A stretch of DNA of 64,000 nt from CADEED01 sp035765415 (GCA_035765415.1 DASTXR010000054.1:23295-87294); one strand, 5' to 3'; numbered from the stretch's first letter, positions 52,161 to 61,909 are shown. The notes: generated from the sequence alone by a model not told the origin. Numbers and translations are program-made.

Positions 52161-54203
52161 CTATTTCTTCCGGTACTTCTCGAACCAGGCCAGGATGTTA
52201 TCCACCTTGGCGATGAGATTGCTGGGCCGCGAGGTCATGCCATGTGATGCCTCGGGAATGCGCACCATGATCGTGTCCACCTTGCGCAGCTTCAACGCCT
52301 GGTAATACTGCTCAGACTCGCCGATCGGCGTGCGGTAGTCAGCCTCGCCGGTGAGCAGCATGGTCGGCGTCTTCACGTTGCCCACCAGCGACAGCGGCGA
52401 ACGCTTCCAGTACTGCTCGGGTTGTTCCCAGGGCTGCGCGCCAAACCAGTACTTGTAGAAGAAGTTGTTGACGTCCGACGTCAGCACGAAGCTCGCCCAG
52501 TTGATCACCGGCTTGGCGACCACGGCCGCGCGAAAGCGATCCGTCTTGCCGACGATCCACGCGGTGAGCACCCCGCCGCCGGAACCACCGGTGACGAACA
52601 GGTTGTTCGTGTCGACGTTGCCCTGCGCGATCAGTGCATCGACGCCGGACATCAGGTCGTCGTAGTCGTTGCCGGGATAGGCGTGATGGATGAGGTTGCC
52701 GAATTCCTCGCCATAACTCGTGCTGCCGCGCGGGTTGGTGTACAACACGACGTAACCCGCGGACGCCATGAGCTGCAGCTCGGTGGTGTAGTTAGGTCCG
52801 TACGCGGTGAACGGGCCGCCGTGGATCTCCAGCACCAGCGGATATTTCTTCGCCGGGTCGAAGTCCGGCGGCGTGATCACCCAGCCCTGGATCTCCCGCT
52901 GATCGTGCGAGCTCTTCCAGGTGAGCTCGCGCACCTGGCCCAGCGTCTTCGCACCGAACAGATCGTCGTTGAGCGCCGTGAGCACGCGCGTGGCGCCACC
53001 CGGCGTGGCCGTGGCGACATCGGCCGGCCGCGACGGCGAATTGTGCGTGAAGGCCACGCGCCCGTTGCGCGCGACGGTGTACATGCCCGAGGTGTATGGA
53101 CGGCCGAGGTCCGCGCCGCCCACGCCTTCGGCGATGTTGCGCACCTTGCCGTCCAGCGAAACCACGCCGAGCTTCTTCACGCCGCGTTCGTCGTAGGCGA
53201 AATACACACCGCGACTGTCGGCCGCCCAGCGCGGATTCTCGATGTCGAGGTCGACCTTCGCCGTCACCGCCCGCGAGTTCTTCCCGTCGACATCCATCAC
53301 ATATAGATGAGTGACCTGGTAACCCTGCACCCGGTCATCGAAGCCCAGGTAGGCGATTTTTCGGCCATCGGGCGACACCACCGGAGAATTGTCCGGGCCG
53401 TCGCGCGTGGTGAGCTGGGTGAGCTTCCGGGTCGCGATGTCCACGGCGAACACTTCGCTTTCCTGGGGATCGCGTTCCCAGTCCTCGCCGCGGTTGGCGG
53501 AGAAGACGATGCGCTTGCTGTCGGGCGTGAAGGAGAGCGGCCCGTCGTCGTTGAACTCGCCATCGGTGAGCTGTCGCGGGGTGCCGCCTTCCGCGGACAC
53601 GATGAACACGTGCTGGTAGCCGGCTTCGAGATAACCCTCGCCATCAGCGCGATAGATCACCGAATCGATGACCTTCACGGGCGGCGCCCACTGCGCGCCT
53701 TCGGGCTTCTCGGGTGGCGTGGCGAGCGGTGACTTCTTCGCCGGCACCAGCTGCGTGAACGCGATCGACCTGCCATCGGGCGACCAGGCGATGGCGCCCG
53801 GCGCCTCGACGAGATTGGTGAGCAGCGCCGTTTGCCCCGAATCGATCCAGCGCACGTAGAGCTGCGGGCTGCCTTCGGCCGCGGACACGTACGCGAGCCG
53901 CGTGCCGTCCGGCGACCACCGCGGCGAGCTGAAATTGCGGGCTTCGGACCGCAGCGGCCGGTTGTTAGCGCCGTCGGCGTCGACGATCCACAGATTGCGC
54001 CTCGCGCGGTCGGTCATGATGTCGTGGCTGACGCGCACGTAGACGATGCGGCTGCCGTCGGGCGAGATCTGCACGTCGTCGGTGTATTCGAGCTGGAACA
54101 CGTCGATGGAGTGCAGGCGCTGGGCCGCAGGCAGGTCGGCCGCGACGGCCGGAAGAGCAAACAACATCGCCGCGCTGAAAGCAGCGCAAGAGAAGGCTTT
54201 CAT
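52161..54203 (-). CDS. Exported S9-family peptidase (prolyl-oligopeptidase fold)
   Basis: This encodes 680 residues. It has a signal peptide (ending AVAA), a WD40/TolB-like propeller with repeated SPDG units (about 30-420), and an alpha/beta-hydrolase domain. The catalytic serine is in GGSGGG near residue 540 and the histidine in EASHGMTSRPS near the end. It should cleave peptides or acyl groups in the periplasm. The frame extends upstream of the ATG at 54203, but the signal peptide fixes the start. Confidence 0.9.
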   Translation of the reverse strand: MKAFSCAAFSAAMLFALPAVAADLPAAQRLHSIDVFQLEYTDDVQISPDGSRIVYVRVSHDIMTDRARRNLWIVDADGANNRPLRSEARNFSSPRWSPDGTRLAYVSAAEGSPQLYVRWIDSGQTALLTNLVEAPGAIAWSPDGRSIAFTQLVPAKKSPLATPPEKPEGAQWAPPVKVIDSVIYRADGEGYLEAGYQHVFIVSAEGGTPRQLTDGEFNDDGPLSFTPDSKRIVFSANRGEDWERDPQESEVFAVDIATRKLTQLTTRDGPDNSPVVSPDGRKIAYLGFDDRVQGYQVTHLYVMDVDGKNSRAVTAKVDLDIENPRWAADSRGVYFAYDERGVKKLGVVSLDGKVRNIAEGVGGADLGRPYTSGMYTVARNGRVAFTHNSPSRPADVATATPGGATRVLTALNDDLFGAKTLGQVRELTWKSSHDQREIQGWVITPPDFDPAKKYPLVLEIHGGPFTAYGPNYTTELQLMASAGYVVLYTNPRGSTSYGEEFGNLIHHAYPGNDYDDLMSGVDALIAQGNVDTNNLFVTGGSGGGVLTAWIVGKTDRFRAAVVAKPVINWASFVLTSDVNNFFYKYWFGAQPWEQPEQYWKRSPLSLVGNVKTPTMLLTGEADYRTPIGESEQYYQALKLRKVDTIMVRIPEASHGMTSRPSNLIAKVDNILAWFEKYRKK

Positions 54204-54339
54204 GGAGGATCCCGAAAAGGAAATTGCGCCTACTTTAACCGAGGGATCGGTTTGCGGCGGGTAACTTTGCGGGGGCTCATTCGACTTTGGTGGGAGGAAA
54301 TCCCGACACCTTGTCAAATGGGCTCCCCGCGTCCGCGCG

Positions 54340-55389
54340 TCAGGCCGCGACGACGCGCCGCTGCGTGCGGTAGCGCCGGCCCAGCCAGCGCAACATCGGT
54401 TTTTCGACGATCAGGTGCAACGCAACTCCGGCGGCGGCTGAAAATGCCGCGGCGACCACGAACGCAATCAACGTGTTCCCGGCCCCAAGCCCCAGGTACT
54501 TGAGCACCTTGCAGGTCGCCGATACCAGCGGGTAGTGAATGAGGTAGATGGAATAGGACGCGTCCCCGAGCAACAGCAGCAGGCGGCGATTGGCGAAAAA
54601 GCGCTGCAATGCTGGCGCCTCGGCCTGGAGCAGGATGAGAAACGAGGCCACGCCAAACCCGGCGACCATGAGGTTGTACTCGAACGGGTCGGGTTGCATT
54701 CCGACGGTGTTCGTCCATGCGCCAACGGCAAGGAACAGGATGTTGCCGAGCACGAACAGCGCCACGTGCTGCCAGCGCCGGGCAATCGCCAGGCGCGCGG
54801 CGAACATGCCCAGCATGAACAGCAGGTTGTTGGTCGAAACGAAGTAGCGCAGCGGCAGCGTCAGTTCGCCGTCGGCGAGCAGATTGGCCACCACGATGGC
54901 CGCGGCCCACACCGCCAGCAGGGCGAGCCCGAGACTTCGCCGGATGATCAGCGTGGCGAAGACGAAATAGAAGAGCATTTCATGCGTGAGAGTCCACGCC
55001 ACGCCGAGGTGCGGGAAGTGCGACTGCGGAACGAGCAGCAGGCTCAGCAACAACGCGCCGACGTCCTTGTGAAACGGCTCGCCAATGGACGGAACGAACA
55101 GCCACAGCGGCGCGAAAGCCAGCGTCACGAGAATGTAGATAGGGTAGATGCGGATCAGCCGCTTGAGCGCATAGTTGGGCAACGCGGCGGGCTGATCGAT
55201 GTCCGCGCGGTGGATGTAGTAGATGATGAAGCCGCTCAGTGCGAAGAAGAACTGAACGCCGGACGAGCCGAATATGAAGACATCCAGCAGCGGCTGCTCG
55301 CCGAAATACGCTTTCGCGGCGAGTGCCGAGTGGAAGAACACCACCAGCATCGCCGCGAACCCGCGGTAGGTCTGCAGGACTGTGAGCAC
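54340..55389 (-). CDS. Acyltransferase-3 family membrane protein
   Basis: This encodes 349 residues starting at GTG, with about ten membrane segments. Family marks are LQTYRGFAAMLVVFFHS (catalytic His region), VQFFFALSGFIIYY, RIYPIY and WTLTHEMLFY, and the ending VALHLIVEKPMLRWL. Members O-acetylate or acylate surface glycans or lipids. It follows the osmC-like gene after 14 bp. Confidence 0.88.
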   Translation of the reverse strand: MLTVLQTYRGFAAMLVVFFHSALAAKAYFGEQPLLDVFIFGSSGVQFFFALSGFIIYYIHRADIDQPAALPNYALKRLIRIYPIYILVTLAFAPLWLFVPSIGEPFHKDVGALLLSLLLVPQSHFPHLGVAWTLTHEMLFYFVFATLIIRRSLGLALLAVWAAAIVVANLLADGELTLPLRYFVSTNNLLFMLGMFAARLAIARRWQHVALFVLGNILFLAVGAWTNTVGMQPDPFEYNLMVAGFGVASFLILLQAEAPALQRFFANRRLLLLLGDASYSIYLIHYPLVSATCKVLKYLGLGAGNTLIAFVVAAAFSAAAGVALHLIVEKPMLRWLGRRYRTQRRVVAA

Positions 55390-55403
55390 CGCGCGCGTCG
55401 TGC

Positions 55404-55826
55404 CTAGAGCAGCTTCGCGACCAGCGAGATCTTGGCGTTCAGCACTTTCGACACCGGGCAACCCGACTTGGTGATCTCGGCGATTTCCGCGAACTTGGCC
55501 TCGGTGATGTTGGGCACCTTGGCCAGGCAGATGAGATCGCTGTGCGTGATGGCGAAACCATCGCCGATTTTCTCGAGCCGCACGGCGGCGCTGGTCTCGA
55601 TGGAGTCCGCCGTGAAACCTTCCTTGCCGAGGCCCGCCGACAGCGCCATGGAATAACAGGCGGCGTGCGCAGCGGCGATCAGTTCTTCGGGGTTGGTGCC
55701 CGGGCCGTCTTCGAAGCGCGCCTTGAATCCGTAAGGAGCGTTCTTGAGAACACCGGTTTCGGTGGTGATAGCGCCAGTGCCTTCCTTGAGACTGCCCTTC
55801 CAGACGGCGGATCCTTTCTTGATCAT
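55404..55826 (-). CDS. osmC: OsmC-family peroxide/organic hydroperoxide reductase
   Basis: This encodes 140 residues. It matches OsmC rather than Ohr: EGTGAITTETGVLKNAPYGFKARFEDGPGTNPEELIAAAHAACYSMALSAG and CPVSKVLNA. The two cysteines (ACYSM and SGCPVS) are the peroxidatic pair. It reduces hydroperoxides using thiol donors. Its ATG overlaps the RlmKL stop by four bases. Confidence 0.92.
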   Translation of the reverse strand: MIKKGSAVWKGSLKEGTGAITTETGVLKNAPYGFKARFEDGPGTNPEELIAAAHAACYSMALSAGLGKEGFTADSIETSAAVRLEKIGDGFAITHSDLICLAKVPNITEAKFAEIAEITKSGCPVSKVLNAKISLVAKLL

Positions 55827-58003
55827 TTTCCTGACTCCAGTTCGTAACACTGATGAATGCGCGGATTGCGCTCGAAGTCTTTCGGCAGCGTCGCGCGCGA
55901 AATGTCCGTGACTTTGTAACGCTCGCCGAGCATCCCGTCCAGCTTGAACTTCTGCGCATTCGTGGAAAACACCAGCTTTCCGCCCGGGGCCAGCAGCGCC
56001 ATGCAGCTGTCGATCAGGCTGCCGTGATCGCGCTGGACATCGAGGATGTCGTCCATGCGTTTGCTGTTGGAAAACGTGGGCGGATCGAGAAATATCAGGT
56101 CGTACACGCGCCGCTCCGCGATCGCGGCCTCGAGCCAGGCGATGCAATCGGCCTGGATGAACTCATGCTCACGTCCCGAAAACCCGTTCACTGCCAGATT
56201 GCGCTGGGCCCAGTCGAGGTAGGTGGCCGACATGTCGACAGTCGTGGTGGCGCGGGCGTTTCCCGCGGCTGCGTACACCGTGGCGCTGCCGGTGTACGCG
56301 AAGAGATTCAGGAAGCGGCGGCGGGCGGCATCGCTGCGCAGCCGCGCGCGCGTGACGCGGTGATCGAGGAACAGGCCCGTGTCCAGGTAGTCGGTGAAAT
56401 TGACCCAGAACCGCAGGCCCCCTTCCGCCACCAGCTTGAAGTCGGCGCTCTCGCCTAACTTCTCGTACTGGTCGCCGCGAGTGGTGCGCCGGCGCTGGCG
56501 CAGGTGGATTCGCTCCACGGGAATACCCGTGACACCCGGCAGCGCCGCCAGCGCTTCAGCGCGCCGGCGCTGCACGGCTTCAGGCTCGATGGTTTTGGGC
56601 GCGGCGTATTCCTGCACGTACAGCCAGGTGCTGGCGCCATCGAACTCGGTGTAGCGATCGATGGCGAAGGAATATTCGGGCATGTCGGCGTCGTACAGGC
56701 GATAGCAGCTCACGCCTTCGCGTTCCGCCCAGCCCTTGAGCTGCTTGATGTTCTTGGCCAGGCGATTGCCGAACATCTTCGAGCCCGGGGACTCCGCCAG
56801 CGACTCGTCGATGCGCGCGCCGCGGCCCGTGTGCAGCATCTGCTTTGCGGATTCCGCCGACACGTTGAGGCGCAGCAGGCGGCATTCGAGCGCGCCGTTC
56901 CATACCGTGTGCACGCGCTCGGCGCGGATCCCGAGCTCCAGTCCCGCATCCGGCGACCCGGCGAGCACCGCGGCGCTCCAGCCGGAAAAATTCGCGCGCA
57001 ACACCTCGCCGAGCTGCTTCATCAGCGCGCGCGCGGTGTCGCGGTCTTCGAGCCGCACGCCATAGGGAGGATTCGTGGCGAGAAATCCCGTGCCCTCGCC
57101 TGCCGGTTTCGCGCTCTCGAGTCGCCCGCTTTCGAAGCTGATGAGCCCGCCTAGCCCGGCGCGCGCGGCATTGTCGCGCGCGGCCGCCAGCACCGACGCA
57201 TCCGCATCGACGCCGCGCAAACGCAGCGAGGGCTTCTGCTCGCGCGCGAGTGCATCCTGTTTGACGGTTTCCCATGCGGCGCGGTCATGGCCCACCCACC
57301 CGAGGAAACCGAAATAGTGGCGACGCGCACCCGGAGCGACGTTCGCCGCGATCATGGCCGCTTCGATGACCAGCGTGCCCGAGCCACACATGGGATCGAG
57401 GAACTCCGCGGCATTCCTGCACTTCTCCGGCCAGCCGGCGCGCAACAGGATGCCCGCGGCCAGGTTCTCGCGCAGTGGCGCTTCACCCGCCTGCGCGCGA
57501 TAGCCGCGCCGGTGCAGGCCTTCGCCCGACAAGTCGATGGACACCGTGACGTTGGGCCCGTTGGCATGTGCATGCACGCGCACGGCGGGCTGCTCGGTCG
57601 CGATGTCGGGCCGGCTGCCCGTGGTGTCGCGCAACTGATCGCAGATGGCGTCCTTGAGGCGCAGCGCACCGAACCGCGTGTGCGTGATCTCCGGATGACG
57701 GCCCGAGAAATCGCAGGCCAGCGTGCGCGCGGCGTCGATGTGCCTGCGCCAGTCGATGGCGCGCGCCGCTTCGTAGAAGCTGGCGTCGGTGGCAGCCGTG
57801 AATTGCGCCACCACCAGGAACACGCGGCTGGCCACGCGCGATTCGAGGCAGGCGCGATACGCCACCTGCAGCGGCCCCGTGAACTCCACGCCGAGCGCGC
57901 GTTCGCGCACATCGGCGGCCCCGAGCGCGCGCAGCTCGGCGGCTAACAAGTCTCCGAAACCCCGCGGGCTGGACGCAACGAAACGGTGTGTGACGGCTTC
58001 CAT
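55823..58003 (-). CDS. rlmL: Bifunctional 23S rRNA methyltransferase RlmKL
   Basis: This encodes 726 residues in one chain. A THUMP domain (about 50-160) is followed by the RlmL methyltransferase (FLDPMCGSGT at 201-210, NPPY at 311-314), which modifies G2445. The C-terminal RlmK half has LNLFAYTGSATVYAAAGNA and DLIFLDPPTFSNSK and modifies G2069. The fusion is typical of gammaproteobacteria. It overlaps osmC by four bases and touches the BtrH/DUF4872 gene by one. Confidence 0.94.
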   Translation of the reverse strand: MEAVTHRFVASSPRGFGDLLAAELRALGAADVRERALGVEFTGPLQVAYRACLESRVASRVFLVVAQFTAATDASFYEAARAIDWRRHIDAARTLACDFSGRHPEITHTRFGALRLKDAICDQLRDTTGSRPDIATEQPAVRVHAHANGPNVTVSIDLSGEGLHRRGYRAQAGEAPLRENLAAGILLRAGWPEKCRNAAEFLDPMCGSGTLVIEAAMIAANVAPGARRHYFGFLGWVGHDRAAWETVKQDALAREQKPSLRLRGVDADASVLAAARDNAARAGLGGLISFESGRLESAKPAGEGTGFLATNPPYGVRLEDRDTARALMKQLGEVLRANFSGWSAAVLAGSPDAGLELGIRAERVHTVWNGALECRLLRLNVSAESAKQMLHTGRGARIDESLAESPGSKMFGNRLAKNIKQLKGWAEREGVSCYRLYDADMPEYSFAIDRYTEFDGASTWLYVQEYAAPKTIEPEAVQRRRAEALAALPGVTGIPVERIHLRQRRRTTRGDQYEKLGESADFKLVAEGGLRFWVNFTDYLDTGLFLDHRVTRARLRSDAARRRFLNLFAYTGSATVYAAAGNARATTTVDMSATYLDWAQRNLAVNGFSGREHEFIQADCIAWLEAAIAERRVYDLIFLDPPTFSNSKRMDDILDVQRDHGSLIDSCMALLAPGGKLVFSTNAQKFKLDGMLGERYKVTDISRATLPKDFERNPRIHQCYELESGK

Positions 58004-58998
58004 CAGACTTCCGCGAGCAGCCGCATTGCAGCCACTTCCATGTCCGCGACGCGCCGGCAACGTTGCGCCGCATCCCCGAGCGGCGCTGCCTCCGCGGTGC
58101 GTCCGCTCCGCTCGATCGACGCCGCGATCGCGGCCCACTCGAGCGCCGAGCTCGCAAACAGCTCCTGCGCCTGCGCGAGCCTTGCGCGAGCGCCGGCGAG
58201 GTGTTCGCGTGCTTCGCCAAGGAAGTCTCGATAGAAATTGCGGAACAGGGATCCACCGGTTCCGGCGCGCTCCATGAGCAGCGCCGCGAGCGCGAGATCG
58301 TCCGCCGGACGCTTCGCCAACGCGAGCCAGCCTGGCAACGATGCGGCGAGCTTCTGGATGCCGAGATGCGACGCGCCTTTGAATGCCGGCGCCAGGTATT
58401 GCTTCGCGTTGGATCGGATCGCCTTGCGGATTGCGGCGTCGAGCGCCGTTGCACGTTTGCGCAGCGCAATCGTCCATGCCCGCGCCTTCGCGGCCATCGG
58501 GCCCCTCGCGAAACGGGCTTTTTCCAGGCTGGCGCGCGAAGTTTTCTGCAGCGAACCTTGCGGCGCCGTATCGACGAGCAGGACTTCGCGATCGTCGAAA
58601 CCGTAGGCGGCGACGAAGTGTCCCGCGAAGTGCACAGGTCGCGAGAAATATTCCAGGTGGAAGCAGTCGAGCTGCAGGCCGACGGGCTGACCGGCGCGCA
58701 ACGGACCTTCGAGCGCCGTCCACGCTCTGGACCTGGATGCCGTCTCGGTCGCCGTGTAATCCACGCCCAGGTTTGCGCACAGTGTTTCGGTGAGCGCGAA
58801 CGGCTTCGTGCGTCCGCCGACGAACGGCAGCGGCAAGGAACTCAGGTTGATGTAGATGAAGCCGAGTCCTTCGCCGAGACCAAACAACATGGGTTCGGAC
58901 AGCTTCATCCCGGCGGCCGCGAGCAGCGTACCCGTCGCCACCGTCTCGCAATGCTGGCCCACGAAGGGCTGGAAGCCGGGCACCTCAACGCGCGTCAT
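58003..58998 (-). CDS. BtrH N-terminal / DUF4872 domain protein
   Basis: This encodes 331 residues. The N-terminal half resembles the BtrH papain-like domain (GQHCETVATGTLLAAAGMKLSEPMLFGLGEGLGFIYI, then HFAGHFVAAYGFDDREVLLVDTA). A Cys near residue 17 and the central His are possible catalytic residues. BtrH transfers an acyl chain from an acyl-carrier protein in butirosin synthesis. The C-terminal half resembles DUF4872. There is no antibiotic cluster here. It sits between RlmKL and an exonuclease-GIY gene, all overlapping. Confidence 0.75.
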   Translation of the reverse strand: MTRVEVPGFQPFVGQHCETVATGTLLAAAGMKLSEPMLFGLGEGLGFIYINLSSLPLPFVGGRTKPFALTETLCANLGVDYTATETASRSRAWTALEGPLRAGQPVGLQLDCFHLEYFSRPVHFAGHFVAAYGFDDREVLLVDTAPQGSLQKTSRASLEKARFARGPMAAKARAWTIALRKRATALDAAIRKAIRSNAKQYLAPAFKGASHLGIQKLAASLPGWLALAKRPADDLALAALLMERAGTGGSLFRNFYRDFLGEAREHLAGARARLAQAQELFASSALEWAAIAASIERSGRTAEAAPLGDAAQRCRRVADMEVAAMRLLAEV

Positions 58999-60407
58999 GG
59001 AACACGCGGCAACGGCTGCGGCGGATGTCGGGCGTCGCGCATGAAGCGCGTGAATATGCGATACGCGTCGATGTCGAACTGCCCGGTGGAACGTCGGGTT
59101 GCGCGGGCCAGCATCGCGACTGCGTCTTCGTCGCCGGCATCGATGGTCGCCAGGTGTTGCCATGCGTCGATGATGTGCCATTGCTGGCGTTCGCCCGCGC
59201 CCTCGCGCAGCATGACCGGCCCTTCGTGCGGCCAGGGTTTGAGCCGCAGCGGCATCAGGCCGATCTTCACGCGCGCCGTGTGCAGCAGCGCGGGCTCCTT
59301 GCCCACGCAGGCCCCTTTGCAACGCCCCACCTGCAGGCCGAAGCAGGAACCCTCGCCGGCCTCCAGGCCTAACAACTTGAAGCACCAGTGGTGTTCGCGC
59401 GCCAGTCCTTCGAGCGCGCGGCGCGCATCGCGTTCGCTGCGATAGGTGCCGAAAACATCGTTCGAGCGCAGCACCTGCGCGTCGAGCTCCACGAGCCGCG
59501 GCGCGGTGTGCCCCTCTTCGAACAGCCAGGTCAGCCGCTCGCCGCCGCGCTGCGCGCGGTTGTACATGGGCTGTCGCTCGCGCACTTCCCGCGCTTCGAG
59601 CAGCAACGCACCGAGCTCACCCGCGGTTTCGGTCCACTCGACTCGCCGGACTTCGGCCGCGAGCTTCAGCGCCTTTGGCGACCGCAGGCCGCCGCGAAAG
59701 TGATCGAGCACGCGTTCGCGCAGGATGTTCGCCCGTGAGACATATATAAGAGTCTCGCGGCCGTCCTCGCCCACGCCGAAAAAGCGGTACACGCCCGGGC
59801 CCTCGGGCAGATCGTCCGGGAGGTCTGCCGGCAGCGTCGCTGGCAGCGTGACGCGATGGCCCGCCAGGTCGAGCGCGCTCTGCAATTCCTGCGCGGGCCA
59901 CGCCGCCCGCAGCTTGCGCCAGAACGCCAGCAGCGCCTGCGCATCGGGCATGGCGCGATGGCGGTTCTCGATGTGGATGTCATGCCGTTCCATGACGGCA
60001 TCCAGGTTGTGGCGCGGCATTTCCGGATACAGCGCGCGCGACAGCCGCACGGTGCACAGGTTCGAGCTGCGCCACGCGGTGCCCATCGACGCGAACTCGC
60101 GCCGGATGAAGCCATAGTCGAAGCGCACGTTGTGCGCCACGAACACGCGGCCCTCGAGCCGTTCGCGCAATTCCTTCGCGACGCGCTCGAACGGCGGCGC
60201 GCCTTCGAGCATCTCGTTGTCGATGCCGGTGAGCTCGGTGATGCCCGCGGGAACACGCACGCCCGGATTCACCAGGCTCTGCCATTCGAAATCGACATCG
60301 TCGCCCGTGGCGCCTATGACGGCGACGTCGATGATGCGGTGCATGCCCGGCGTACAGCCGGTCGTCTCGATGTCGACGAAGGCTACGGGGGAGTTGCTGG
60401 TGATCAG
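58995..60407 (-). CDS. DnaQ-type exonuclease fused to a UvrC/Cho-like GIY-YIG domain
   Basis: This encodes 470 residues from CTG 60407; a GTG at 60422 is the alternative. Residues 1 to about 165 form a DEDD exonuclease (FVDIETTG, HNVRFDYGFI, HRAMPDAQALL). Residues about 190-280 form a UvrC-N-like GIY-YIG nuclease (GPGVYRFFG, YVSRANILRERVLDHF, and the catalytic-type glutamate in LGALLLEAREV). The usual YVGKA is YVSRA. The C-terminal part resembles the linker of Cho/UvrC hybrids with conserved cysteines (CFGLQVGRCKGACVG). This suggests a DNA repair or surveillance role. CTG overlaps the puuC stop as CTGA. Confidence 0.82.
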   Translation of the reverse strand: MITSNSPVAFVDIETTGCTPGMHRIIDVAVIGATGDDVDFEWQSLVNPGVRVPAGITELTGIDNEMLEGAPPFERVAKELRERLEGRVFVAHNVRFDYGFIRREFASMGTAWRSSNLCTVRLSRALYPEMPRHNLDAVMERHDIHIENRHRAMPDAQALLAFWRKLRAAWPAQELQSALDLAGHRVTLPATLPADLPDDLPEGPGVYRFFGVGEDGRETLIYVSRANILRERVLDHFRGGLRSPKALKLAAEVRRVEWTETAGELGALLLEAREVRERQPMYNRAQRGGERLTWLFEEGHTAPRLVELDAQVLRSNDVFGTYRSERDARRALEGLAREHHWCFKLLGLEAGEGSCFGLQVGRCKGACVGKEPALLHTARVKIGLMPLRLKPWPHEGPVMLREGAGERQQWHIIDAWQHLATIDAGDEDAVAMLARATRRSTGQFDIDAYRIFTRFMRDARHPPQPLPRVP

Positions 60408-61909
60408 CTGAGCTCGATCCACGTGGTCTTGAGCTCGGTGTACTTGTCGAACGCGTGCAGCGACTTGTCGCGGCCGATGCCGGATTGCTTGAAGCCGCCG
60501 AACGGAACCGTGATGTCGTCGGCGTCGTAGCAGTTCACGTACACGGTGCCGGCGCGCAACGCGCGCGCCGTGCGATGCGCCACGTTGATGTCGCGCGTCC
60601 ACACTGCCGCGGCGAGGCCGTATTCCACGTCGTTGGCGATCTGGATCGCTTCGTCGACGTTCTTGAACGAGAGGGTGGCCAGCACCGGCCCGAAGATTTC
60701 CTCGCGCGCGATGCGCATCGCGGGCAGCACGCCGTCGAACACCGTGGGTTCCACGTAGAAACCGCCGCTCTCTTCGCGCACGCGTTTGCCGCCCAGCGCC
60801 ACCTTTGCGCCGTCGGCCTTGCCCGCGTCGATGTACGACAACACGCGTTTCATCTGCGTCTCGTCGACGATCGCGCCGAGCCTGGTGGCCGGATCGAGCG
60901 GATCGCCGGGAACCATCGTGCGCCCGACGGCCGCGATCTTCTCCAGCATCGCGTCCTTGATGGATGCCTCGACTAACAACCGCGATCCCGCCGAGCACAT
61001 TTCTCCCTGGTTGAAGAAAATGGCGTAGGCCGCCGCGGTGGCCGCCTTGTCGAGATCCGGGCAATCCGCGAGCACGATGTTGGGCGACTTGCCGCCGCAC
61101 TCGAGCGACACCTTCTTGAGATTCGATTGCGCGGCGTACTGCATCACCGCCTTGCCGGTGGCCGTTGAGCCCGTGAAGGCGATGCAATCCACGCCCATCG
61201 ACGAGGCCAACGCTTTTCCCGCGGTGTGGCCGAAACCGGGCACCACGTTGAACACGCCCTCGGGCAGACCCGCTTCCACGGCCAGTTCCGCGATGCGCAG
61301 CGCGGTGAGCGGCGATTTCTCGGAAGGCTTGAGCACCAGTGAATTGCCGCTGGCGAGCACGGGACCGATCTTCCAGGAAGCCATGAGCAGCGGAAAATTC
61401 CACGGCACGATGGCCCCGACCACACCCATGGGTTCGCGCGTGATGGTGGCGAGCGCATTCGGACCCGTGGGCGCAACCTCGTCGTAGATCTTGTCGACGG
61501 CTTCGCCATACCAGCGGATGCAGTTGGCGGCGGACGGGATGTCGACGGCGAGGCTGTCGGAGATGGGCTTGCCCATGTCCAGCGTCTCTAACAAAGCCAG
61601 CTCTTCGCGGTGGGCGAGCATCAGCTCGGCCAGCTTCAGCAACACTTTCTTGCGCGCCTTGGGTGGCTGCTGCGACCAGATGCCGCGCCGGAACGCGGCG
61701 CGGCAGCTCGCGACGGCGCGCTCGACGTCGAGCTGCTCACCCGCCGCGATGACGCCCAGCGACCGGCCGGTGGCCGGGTTGATGTTGTCGAACGTCGCGC
61801 CATTGGCCGCGGAGACGAAACGACCGTCGATGAACACCTGCGAACGCGGCTTCAGGGCGGCGGCGCGCTGGCGCCACTCGACCGCGGAAACAGTGATTTG
61901 TGGAGGCAT
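60404..61909 (-). CDS. puuC: Gamma-glutamyl-gamma-aminobutyraldehyde dehydrogenase, PuuC-like
   Basis: This encodes 501 residues of the ALDH superfamily. Visible are the cofactor loop VVGAIVPWNFPLLM, FTGSTATGKAV, the active-site Glu in LECGGKSPNI and the nucleophile Cys in GEMCSAGSRL. It converts the aldehyde made by PuuB to gamma-glutamyl-GABA. It lies 12 bp after puuR and about 18 kb from puuB. Confidence 0.92.
   Translation of the reverse strand: MPPQITVSAVEWRQRAAALKPRSQVFIDGRFVSAANGATFDNINPATGRSLGVIAAGEQLDVERAVASCRAAFRRGIWSQQPPKARKKVLLKLAELMLAHREELALLETLDMGKPISDSLAVDIPSAANCIRWYGEAVDKIYDEVAPTGPNALATITREPMGVVGAIVPWNFPLLMASWKIGPVLASGNSLVLKPSEKSPLTALRIAELAVEAGLPEGVFNVVPGFGHTAGKALASSMGVDCIAFTGSTATGKAVMQYAAQSNLKKVSLECGGKSPNIVLADCPDLDKAATAAAYAIFFNQGEMCSAGSRLLVEASIKDAMLEKIAAVGRTMVPGDPLDPATRLGAIVDETQMKRVLSYIDAGKADGAKVALGGKRVREESGGFYVEPTVFDGVLPAMRIAREEIFGPVLATLSFKNVDEAIQIANDVEYGLAAAVWTRDINVAHRTARALRAGTVYVNCYDADDITVPFGGFKQSGIGRDKSLHAFDKYTELKTTWIELS

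Noticed and set aside
55823..58951. Single 1042-codon minus-strand frame across RlmKL and the BtrH gene
   Set aside because: The two real genes are in different frames; the RlmKL start at 58003 gives a full-length, correctly ordered protein.
59000..61403. Extension of the exonuclease-GIY frame upstream into puuC
   Set aside because: The upstream part is antisense-free shadow reading of puuC in another frame, with low-complexity Arg/Gly sequence and no homology. The real start is near 60407-60422.
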